Source of the DNA: DATILI01 sp035476635
Lineage (GTDB): Bacteria; Pseudomonadota; Gammaproteobacteria; Burkholderiales; Burkholderiaceae_C
Length of the DNA: 64,000 nt
Direction: 5' to 3'
NCBI GenBank assembly: GCA_035476635.1
Contig: DATILI010000148.1
Span: 10,531 to 74,530, forward strand
The position numbers were made by a program, and so were the translations under genes. Below, in pieces: positions 51,395-60,900 of this stretch. The notes beneath the pieces were generated by a model. That model was not told where the DNA came from, made no database searches, and was given only the letters and a program-made list of their open reading frames with translations. Position 1 is the stretch's first letter. Every line of letters begins with the position of its first letter.

Positions 51395-52332
51395 ACCGCC
51401 ACCGGCAGCGGCTTACTGTGGTCGGCCGTCATAACGTCGAGGAACACGTCCTCCAGATCCGCCTTGCGGATTTCCACGTCTTCGGCATGCAGGCCGGCTT
51501 CGCGCACAGCTGCCAGGTATTGTTCGATTTCATGGGCGTTATGTGCGGGAAACTGCACGATCCGACCCGTAATGCGCGCACGCTCGGCCAAGTGCCGAGG
51601 AAGTTCGCTATCGATCTTGAAGCGCAACACATTGCTGGACGCTGCCTTGAGCAGGTCGCTGGTGCGCTCCAGCGCCACCACTCGACCCGTCTTGAGCATG
51701 GCGATGCGGCTGCACAATGCTTCGGCCTCTTCCAGGTAGTGGGTGGTCAGCAGCACAGTGTGGCCTTGCTTGTTCAGGCGCGCGATGAACTGCCACAGGG
51801 TCTGGCGCAACTCCACGTCTACACCGGCCGTAGGCTCGTCCAGCACGATGACCCGCGGCTTGTGGACCAGCGCCTGGGCCACGAGCACGCGGCGCTTCAT
51901 GCCACCGGACAACTGGCGCATGTTGGCGTTGGCCTTGTCGGCCAAGCCCAGGTTTTCCAGCAACTCATCGATCCAGGCATCGTTGTTTTTCACACCGAAG
52001 TACCCGGACTGGATGCGCAAGGCTTCACGCACATTGAAGAAGGGATCGAACACCAGTTCCTGCGGCACGATGCCCAATTTGCGGCGCGCCTTGGCATAGT
52101 CAGCCTGAACATCGCTGCCGTGCACCATGACACGGCCGCTGGTAGCGCGGGTCAGGCCAGCCAGGATGCTGATCAGCGTCGTCTTGCCCGCGCCATTGGG
52201 CCCAAGCAAGCCGAAGAATTCGCCTTCTTCGATGTCAAAGCTAACGCCGTCAAGGGCACGCAATGCATCGCTTTGCGGGCCACGGGCTGAACTGTAGGTT
52301 TTGGAAACGGACTGAAAAGAGATCGCGGGCAT
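51391..52332 (-). CDS. ABC transporter ATP-binding protein, YadG-like
   Basis: A 313-residue ATPase. Walker A GPNGAGKTT is at residues 44-52, the signature LSGGMKRR near 143, and Walker B VIVLDEPTAGVD follows near 163. The C-terminal 90 residues are a domain typical of the YadG/DrrA type. It overlaps the permease gene by 4 bases. The substrate is unknown. Confidence 0.9.
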   Translation of the reverse strand: MPAISFQSVSKTYSSARGPQSDALRALDGVSFDIEEGEFFGLLGPNGAGKTTLISILAGLTRATSGRVMVHGSDVQADYAKARRKLGIVPQELVFDPFFNVREALRIQSGYFGVKNNDAWIDELLENLGLADKANANMRQLSGGMKRRVLVAQALVHKPRVIVLDEPTAGVDVELRQTLWQFIARLNKQGHTVLLTTHYLEEAEALCSRIAMLKTGRVVALERTSDLLKAASSNVLRFKIDSELPRHLAERARITGRIVQFPAHNAHEIEQYLAAVREAGLHAEDVEIRKADLEDVFLDVMTADHSKPLPVAV

Positions 52333-52396
52333 GAGAGCCGGCGATTTTAAGGCCTCAGGCCGTTGGCTGCTTGGCCGCGCTCAGGCCGCATGCGCC

Positions 52397-52696
52397 CTAA
52401 AGGGTCGGGAGTACGCCGGTCGAGGCCGGCAAAAGCTCTGCAACGCCGTACAAAGCCGCCAGGCTGCGCAGGCGTTGCGGTAAGCCATGCACTGAAAAAC
52501 TCTTGCCCATGGCCAAACTTTCACGGCGGCATTCCAGCAGCAATGCGAGAGCCGAAGAATCAAATCGGGTCAATGCGGACGCGTCCGCAATCACCGCCGT
52601 CCCAGCCTGAGAACGAAGCCCCTGCACAAGCATGCGCAGGCACGCCGTGGTTTCGCGCTGCGTCAATTCGGCCGGCAACACCAGCATCAGCAACAA
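52397..52696 (-). CDS. mlaB: STAS-domain protein MlaB
   Basis: MlaB is a small cytoplasmic STAS protein that stabilises the MlaFE ABC complex. The 99-residue protein has the STAS pattern with TAVIADASALTRFDSSALALLLECRR (split around residue 40), where the Ser/Thr-rich loop contacts MlaF. It lies 31 bases after mlaC, in an order (mlaF-E-D-A-C-B) that differs from E. coli. An internal ATG at 52687 could also start it. Confidence 0.85.
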   Translation of the reverse strand: MLLMLVLPAELTQRETTACLRMLVQGLRSQAGTAVIADASALTRFDSSALALLLECRRESLAMGKSFSVHGLPQRLRSLAALYGVAELLPASTGVLPTL

Positions 52697-52727
52697 GCCC
52701 CCGTGACGTGCCCCAGGCTAGCCATGC

Positions 52728-53384
52728 TCAGCCTTTCTTCGCCGCAGCGTTGGACTTGTTCTTGTCGGCGAGCAAGGTGATCAGGCCATCAATGCCCTTG
52801 GTATTGATTTCCTGCGCGAACTGGCTGCGATAGGTTTCGACCAGCCAGACGCCGAGCACATTCAGGTTGTAGATCTTCCAGCCGGCCCCTTCGCCCGGTG
52901 TTTTCTCCAGCCGATAGTCAAGCTGGATCGGATCGCCACGGCCTCGAACCTCGGTCCGCACGGTCACATCCTTGTCTTCAGCGGCTGCGCGCAGTGGCTT
53001 GATGGTGATGGTCTGGTCACTGACCTGCGCCAACGCGCCCGAATAGGTGCGCACCAGCAGCGTCTTGAATTCGTCCTGCAGGCGCTTTTGCTGCTCCGGG
53101 GTCGCCTGACGCCAGCCCGGCCCTACGGCCGACGCCGTCATGCGCTGGAAATTCACGTTCGGCATGATTTTGGAATCCACCAACGCCATGATCCTGGAGA
53201 CATCGCCGGCTTGCATGCCCTTGTCGGACTTGATGGTTTCCAACACATCAGTCGACAGGCGCTTCATCAGCGCATCTGGCGCCTCGTCCGCAGCCTGAAC
53301 TGCAAAGGGCGTGGCAAGAGCGCTCGCCGCAATGAAGAATCCCAACAATTGACCGAAATAGAGCCCAAGAAAACGACGATTCAT
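52728..53384 (-). CDS. mlaC: Periplasmic phospholipid carrier MlaC
   Basis: MlaC ferries phospholipids between the outer-membrane MlaA complex and MlaFEDB. The 218-residue protein has a signal peptide (residues 1-31, ending VQA-AD). The MlaC/Ttg2 fold is suggested by FQRMTASAVGPGWRQATPEQ and the C-terminal WKIYNLNVLGVWLVETYRSQF, here cut in two. The ATG at 53384 has an AGGAA ribosome binding site; an open frame extends upstream but overlaps nothing conserved. Confidence 0.94.
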   Translation of the reverse strand: MNRRFLGLYFGQLLGFFIAASALATPFAVQAADEAPDALMKRLSTDVLETIKSDKGMQAGDVSRIMALVDSKIMPNVNFQRMTASAVGPGWRQATPEQQKRLQDEFKTLLVRTYSGALAQVSDQTITIKPLRAAAEDKDVTVRTEVRGRGDPIQLDYRLEKTPGEGAGWKIYNLNVLGVWLVETYRSQFAQEINTKGIDGLITLLADKNKSNAAAKKG

Positions 53385-53492
53385 ATTTTTCCTTACAACG
53401 CGGAGAAATCCGCAGTTCAATTCAACGTGTTGGAACAGCTGAACGCCGACCGGTTCCGCCCGCATGCGCGCTTTTGAAACAGCGTGCAACGA

Positions 53493-54272
53493 CTATTTGG
53501 CCGGCGGCTCCGCTTCCTTGGGCTCTTTCGGCTCCTTGCCATCGTCAGGGTCCTCGCCGTCGTACACCTCGGCGCGCCGCAATTGAAGGTAGGCGTCCCG
53601 CGTGAAGCTGTATTTGTCCAGCGCCGCCTCGTCGAGCACCGAACTCGCACGCAGCAGGTTGGAGCGTGCATCCACCGCCTTGAGCACGTAAAGGCTGTTC
53701 TGCGCCGCTTGATTCTCAATCCCGGAGAGCAGGTTGCCGCGCGCCTCAAGCGGCATTACCGCCGCATCCCGCAAGGTGGACGGTCCAAGCAGGGGCAACA
53801 CCAAGTAGGGACCTGCCGGCACGCCCCAGCGGCCCAGTGTCTGGCCAAAATCTTCCTTGTGCCGCTCAATTCCCATTTCGCCAGCCACATCCAGAATGCC
53901 CGCCAGCCCAAAGAAGGTATTCACGTTAAAGCGCATGAAGGTTTCAGCCGCCGCCTGCACCTTGAGCTGCAGCAGGTTGTTCGCGGCAGACCACAGGTCA
54001 CCCAGATTGGCGAAGAAATTGCTCACGCCGGTACGCACCAGTGGAGGCGTCACGCGCTTGTACACCGTGGCGACCGGCTTCAGAAAGGCACTGTCAACCA
54101 CCTCGTTGAACTGGGAAACGTTGCGGTTGAGCGGCTCCAGTGGATCGCGTGGATTGGCCGTCGGGCCGGTGGCGCAACCGGACATCAAAACAAAAGCCAC
54201 CAAGGCGCAAGTCATGCGCCCGCAGCGGGCCATCTTTTCAATGGCGAATGGACTCAAGAAACTGTTCTTCAT
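53493..54272 (-). CDS. mlaA: Outer-membrane lipoprotein MlaA (VacJ)
   Basis: MlaA removes phospholipids from the outer leaflet of the outer membrane. A lipobox LMSGC places the lipidated cysteine at residue 33. The mature part has the family start DPLEPLNRNVSQFNE and the conserved SNFFANLGDLWSAANNLLQ. The C-terminal tail is acidic and Pro/Lys-rich. The ATG at 54272 overlaps the mlaD stop by 4 bases; an internal ATG at 54233 would give a shorter and more usual signal peptide. Confidence 0.94.
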   Translation of the reverse strand: MKNSFLSPFAIEKMARCGRMTCALVAFVLMSGCATGPTANPRDPLEPLNRNVSQFNEVVDSAFLKPVATVYKRVTPPLVRTGVSNFFANLGDLWSAANNLLQLKVQAAAETFMRFNVNTFFGLAGILDVAGEMGIERHKEDFGQTLGRWGVPAGPYLVLPLLGPSTLRDAAVMPLEARGNLLSGIENQAAQNSLYVLKAVDARSNLLRASSVLDEAALDKYSFTRDAYLQLRRAEVYDGEDPDDGKEPKEPKEAEPPAK

Positions 54273-54757
54273 TTTTTGCTTGCAGATGCCGGGGCCGCGG
54301 GTCCGTCGGCCGCCTTGCTGTAAAGGAATTGGCTGATCAAATTTTCCAGTACGACGGCCGACTGCGTGGTGCCGATCGTGTCGCCCGCCACGAGAGTCTT
54401 CTCGTCGGCGCCTGCCTCGATGCCGATGTACTGCTCCCCGAGCAACCCGCTGGTCAGGATTTTCAGCGAACTGTCCTTGGGAAAAGCGTAACGGTTTTCC
54501 ATCGCCAGGGCCACTTTGGCTTGGAACGATTTATCGTCGAACGTGATGGATTCCACACGTCCCACCACCACGCCGGCACTTTTCACCGCTGCCCTTGGCT
54601 TCAAGCCGCCGATGTTGTCGAACTTGGCCGTGAGGCGGTAGCTGGACTGCAGATTCAGGCTCAACAGGTTGGCCGATTGCAGCGCCAGGAACAGCAGCGC
54701 TGCACCACCGATCAGCACGAACAAGCCTACCCAGAAATCATTTTTTGAACGTTGCAT
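54269..54757 (-). CDS. mlaD: MCE-domain protein MlaD
   Basis: MlaD is a membrane-anchored periplasmic MCE protein that forms a hexameric ring over MlaE and binds lipids. The 162-residue protein has one N-terminal membrane helix (residues 9-28) and the MCE domain (about 38-115, with KFDNIGGLKPRAAVKSAGV). Its ring tail is the LISQFL segment near 143. It overlaps mlaA by 4 bases. Confidence 0.95.
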   Translation of the reverse strand: MQRSKNDFWVGLFVLIGGAALLFLALQSANLLSLNLQSSYRLTAKFDNIGGLKPRAAVKSAGVVVGRVESITFDDKSFQAKVALAMENRYAFPKDSSLKILTSGLLGEQYIGIEAGADEKTLVAGDTIGTTQSAVVLENLISQFLYSKAADGPAAPASASKK

Positions 54758-54767
54758 CAGAGCTTCC

Positions 54768-55550
54768 TCAAATACTGAACATCAGCGCGGTCAGGACAAA
54801 GTCCAATCCCAGCACCGACAGCGAAGCGACCACCACTGTACGCGTCGTCGCGCGCGACACGCCTTCCGGTGTGGGCTGCGCCTCGAACCCTTGCAGCAAG
54901 GCAATGAAGGTCACGGTAAAGCCGAACACCACGCTCTTGAACACGCCGTTGCCGACATCGCGCCAGACATCCACGCCGCCTTGCATCTGGCTCCAGAACG
55001 CGCCGGGGTCGATGCCGATCATCAGCACGCCGACCACCCAGCCACCCACAATGCCGACCGCGCTGAACACCGCAGCCAGCAGCGGCATGGTGATGACGCC
55101 GGCCCAAAAGCGCGGGGCCAGGATGCGGCGCACGGGATCGACCGCCATCATTTCCATCGCACTGAGCTGCTCGCCAGCCTTCATCAAGCCGATCTCGGCC
55201 GTAAGCGAAGTGCCCGCGCGTCCGGCGAACAACAACGCTGTGACCACAGGCCCAAGTTCCCGCACGAGACTTAACGCAACCAGCAGGCCCAGCGCCTCGG
55301 AAGAACCATAGCGCTGCAGGGTGTAGTAGCCCTGCAAGCCGAGCACGAAGCCGACGAACAGGCCCGAGACGGTGATGATGGCCAGCGAATAGTTGCCCAG
55401 AAAATGGATCTGGTCGCGCACCAGGCCAAAGCGCTTGAACGAGGTGGCGAACAAAGCGATCAGCCGCACGAACATCCGCGCGCCATGGCCAAGGTCGGCA
55501 AGCTTGCCACGCGTGGCAAAGCCGACATCCGAAGGGCGGTACCAGCTCAT
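54768..55550 (-). CDS. mlaE: Phospholipid ABC transporter permease MlaE
   Basis: MlaE is the permease of the MlaFEDB complex. The 260-residue membrane protein has the family segments FVGFVLGLQGYYTLQRYG, RELGPVVTALLFAGRAGTS, and EIGLMKAGEQLSAMEMM. Its start overlaps the mlaF stop by 4 bases, and mlaD follows after 10 bases. Confidence 0.96.
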   Translation of the reverse strand: MSWYRPSDVGFATRGKLADLGHGARMFVRLIALFATSFKRFGLVRDQIHFLGNYSLAIITVSGLFVGFVLGLQGYYTLQRYGSSEALGLLVALSLVRELGPVVTALLFAGRAGTSLTAEIGLMKAGEQLSAMEMMAVDPVRRILAPRFWAGVITMPLLAAVFSAVGIVGGWVVGVLMIGIDPGAFWSQMQGGVDVWRDVGNGVFKSVVFGFTVTFIALLQGFEAQPTPEGVSRATTRTVVVASLSVLGLDFVLTALMFSI

Positions 55551-56371
55551 TGCCGCGCCCCCAACCCCGCGCCAAAGTCCTGCTCCACGCTCACACCGGG
55601 GTAGTGAAACCGTACCGGCCCATCAGCCTGCGCATGGACAAACTGGTGAACCAGCGGGTCGTCACTGTGCCGCACCTCGTCGGGCGTGCCCTGGGCTGCG
55701 ATCTTGCCGTTGGCCAGCACGATGACTTTGTCTGCGATGCGAAAGGTTTCTTCAAGGTCGTGCGAAACCACGATGCTGGTCAATCCCATCGCATCGTTGA
55801 GCTGGCGGATCAGGCTTGCCGCGGTGCCCAGCGAGATCGGGTCCAGCCCGGCGAACGGCTCGTCGTACATCACGAGATCGGGATCGAGCGCGATCGCACG
55901 TGCCAGCGCCACGCGGCGCGCCATGCCACCCGAGACCTCCGAGGGCATGAGGTCGCGCGCACCGCGCAGGCCAACAGCGTTGAGTTTCATCAACACGATG
56001 TCGCGGATCAAGGCTTCAGGCAGGTCAGTGTGTTCTCGCAAGGGAAAGGCCACGTTGTCGAATACGCTCAGGTCGGTGAACAGGGCGCCAAACTGGAACA
56101 GCATGCCCATGCGGCGACGCACGGCATACAGGGCTGCCTGGTCCATGCCGCCGACGTCCGCACCGTCAAACAGCAGCGCGCCCTCTTGTGCCCGGTGTTG
56201 GCCGCCGATCAGGCGCAGCACCGTGGTCTTGCCGCCGCCGGACGCACCCATCAGCGCCGTGACCTTGCCGCGCGGCACCGTCAGGCTGACGCCGTCCAGG
56301 ATCACGCGCTCCCCGTACCCGAAGGTGAGGTCGCGCAACTCGATCAGTGCATCAGCGTTGTCTTGGTCCAT
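55547..56371 (-). CDS. mlaF: Phospholipid ABC transporter ATPase MlaF
   Basis: MlaF is the ATPase of the Mla lipid transporter. Walker A GASGGGKTT is at residues 42-50, and the signature VSGGMARRVALARA lies near 146. Walker B (PDLVMYDEPFAGLD) follows. The 274-residue length is normal. The only suitable ATG is at 56371, directly after the T run of the gltD terminator, and no Shine-Dalgarno sequence can be seen there. Confidence 0.95.
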   Translation of the reverse strand: MDQDNADALIELRDLTFGYGERVILDGVSLTVPRGKVTALMGASGGGKTTVLRLIGGQHRAQEGALLFDGADVGGMDQAALYAVRRRMGMLFQFGALFTDLSVFDNVAFPLREHTDLPEALIRDIVLMKLNAVGLRGARDLMPSEVSGGMARRVALARAIALDPDLVMYDEPFAGLDPISLGTAASLIRQLNDAMGLTSIVVSHDLEETFRIADKVIVLANGKIAAQGTPDEVRHSDDPLVHQFVHAQADGPVRFHYPGVSVEQDFGAGLGARQ

Positions 56372-56378
56372 AAAACAA

Positions 56379-56403
56379 AAAAGCCGGACGGCGCCCGGCT
56401 TTT
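56379..56403 (-). terminator. Intrinsic terminator of gltBD, adjoining the mlaF start
   Basis: On the minus strand AAAAGCCGG, a 7-base loop and CCGGCTTTT form a 9-bp stem followed by a long T run (CTTTTTTGTTTT) that ends at the mlaF ATG (56371). It lies 35 bases after the gltD stop. Confidence 0.85.
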
Positions 56404-56438
56404 CGATGATAAGGGATTCAGGTAAACCCGCAGGCCAC

Positions 56439-57905
<1,467 letters not shown>

Positions 57906-57950
57906 GATGCTGTCCTGTCGATGTGCGTTTGTTCTGTTCGTGGAGTGGTC

Positions 57951-60900
57951 TTACTTGGCCGCGACCGCTTCCACATTGGTCGCAGCCTGGCCGGCCGTGC
58001 TTTCGCTGGCGGCCGCCACATCGCGGTCGTGCATTTCGACAAGCGCACGCTTGTACTCGTTGGGAAACACCTTGACGAATTTGCTCCGCGCTTGCGCCCA
58101 GTTGTCCAGGAGCTCGCGCGCGCGCTTGCTGCCGGTCCAGCGGTTGTGCTCTTCAAGCATCTTCTTGAGTTGCGCTTCGTCCGTCTGCTTGCGGTGCCAG
58201 ACAGCCTTGCCCATGCTGGACTGCTGCTCGATCGCGCTGCTGACTTCTTCAAGCGACACCATGGAAGTGTTACACCGGCTGGCGAACTGGCCGTCTTCAT
58301 CGTAGACATAGGCAATGCCGCCGCTCATGCCTGCCGCGAAGTTGCGGCCGGTCTTGCCCAGCACCACGACGGTGCCGCCGGTCATGTATTCGCAGCCATG
58401 GTCGCCCGTGCCTTCGACTACCGCCGTGGCGCCCGAAAGGCGTACTGCGAATCGCTCTCCGGCGACGCCGCTGAAGAAAGCTTCACCAGTCGTCGCGCCA
58501 TACAGGGCGGTGTTGCCGATGATGATGTTGTTGATGGCAGGGCCACGGAAATCGATGCTCGGGCGCACCACGATGCGACCGCCCGACAGGCCCTTTCCGG
58601 TGTAGTCGTTGGCGTCGCCGATCAGATACAGCGTGATGCCGCGCGTGAGGAATGCGCCGAACGACTGGCCGCCCGTGCCTTCGAGCTGGATGCGGATGGT
58701 GTCGTCAGGCAGGCCCTCGGGGTGCACCTTGGTCACCGCCCCTGACAGCATCGCGCCCAGCGAGCGGTTGACGTTGCGCGCCACCTCGATGAACTGGACT
58801 TTTTCGCCCTTTTCGATCGCGGCCCTGGATTTTTCGATGAGCACGAGGTCCAGGCTCTTGTGCAGGCCATGGTCCTGCTCTTCGACATGAAAGCGCGGCA
58901 CATCGGCCGGCACGTTCGGTTGCGCGAACAGGCGGCCGAAGTCCAGGCCGCTGGCCTTCCAGTGCTCAATGCCCTTCTTCATGTCAAGCAGGTCGGCCCG
59001 GCCGATCATGTCGTCGAACTTGCGGATGCCCAGTTGGGCCATGATCTGGCGTACTTCTTCGGCAATGAAGAAGAAGTAGTTGACGACATGCTCGGGCCTG
59101 CCGGTGAACTTCTTGCGCAACACCGGGTCTTGCGTGGCCACGCCCACCGGGCAGGTGTTGAGATGGCACTTGCGCATCATGATGCAGCCCTCGACCACCA
59201 GCGGCGCGGTGGCGAAACCGAACTCGTCGGCACCGAGCAGCGCGCCGATGGCGACGTCCCGGCCGGTCTTCATCTGGCCGTCGGCCTGCACGCGGATGCG
59301 GCTGCGAAGGCGGTTGAGCACCAGGGTCTGCTGGGTTTCGGCCAGGCCGATTTCCCAGGGGCTTCCGGCATGCTTGATCGACGACCAGGGCGATGCGCCG
59401 GTTCCGCCATCATGGCCCGCGATCACGACGTGATCGCTCTTGCACTTGGCCACGCCCGCGGCAATGGTGCCAACGCCGACTTCCGACACCAGCTTGACGC
59501 TGATGGTGGAGTGCGGCGCCACGTTCTTCAAGTCGTGAATCAGTTGGGCGAGATCCTCGATCGAGTAAATGTCATGGTGCGGCGGCGGAGAGATCAAGCC
59601 CACGCCGGGCACCGAGTAACGCAGCTTGCCAATGTAGTTCGACACCTTGCTGCCTGGCAGTTGGCCGCCCTCGCCGGGCTTGGCACCTTGCGCCATCTTG
59701 ATCTGGATCTGATCGGCCGAGTTCAGATACTCCGCGGTGACGCCGAAGCGGCCCGATGCGACCTGCTTGATCTTTGAGCGCAATGAATCGCCCGCTTCGA
59801 GCGCGTAGTCGGCCTCCACCACATCCTTGCCGATCACGTCGGCCAGGGTCTGGCCTTGCCTGATCGGAATGCCTTTGAGCTCCTGCCGGTAACGCGCCGG
59901 ATCTTCTCCGCCTTCGCCAGTGTTGCTCTTGCCGCCAATACGGTTCATGGCAACGGCCAGCGTGGCGTGTGCTTCGGTGGAGATCGATCCCAGCGACATC
60001 GCACCCGTGGCAAAGCGCTTGACGATTTCCTTGGCGGGCTCGACCTCTTCTACGGGAATGGCCTTGGCCGGGTCGATCTTGAACTCGAACAGGCCGCGCA
60101 AGGTCATGTGGCGGCGGCTTTGGTCGTTGACCAACTGCGCATATTCCTTGTACGTGTTCCAGTTGTTGGCACGCGTGCTGTGCTGCAGCTTGGCGATCAC
60201 GTCCGGCGTCCACATGTGCTCTTCACCGCGCACGCGCCAGGCATATTCGCCACCGGAGTCAAGCATGTTCGCCAGCACCGGGTCGTCGCCAAAGGCGGCC
60301 TTGTGCATGCGGATCGCCTCTTGTGCGATCTCGAATACGCCGATACCTTCGACCCGGCTGGCGGTGCCGGTGAAGTATTTTTCCACTGTGTCGCTGTTCA
60401 GGCCGATGGCCTCGAACAGCTGCGCGCCACAGTAACTCATGTAGGTCGACACGCCCATCTTGGACATGATCTTCGACAAGCCCTTGCCGACCGCCTTGAT
60501 GTAGTTGTAGATGGCCTTTTCGGCTGACAGATCGCCAGGCAGGCCCTTGTGGATCTCGACCAGCGTTTCCATTGCAAGGTAGGGGTGCACAGCCTCCGCA
60601 CCATAGCCGGCGAGTACGCCGAAGTGATGCACTTCGCGCGCCGTGCCGGTCTCAACCACCAGGCCGGCCGTCGTGCGCAAGCCTTCACGCACCAGGTGCT
60701 GGTGAATGGAAGACAAGGCCAGCAACGCTGGAATCGCCAGCTGCTCCCGGCCAACGCCGCGGTCGCTGATGATCAGGATGTTCTTGCCGCTCTTGATCGC
60801 ATCGACCGCTTCGGCGTTGAGCGAAGCCAGCTTGGCTTCGACACCCTCGTGGCCCCATGCCAGCGGGTAGGTGATGTCCAGCGTATAGCTGCGGAACTTG

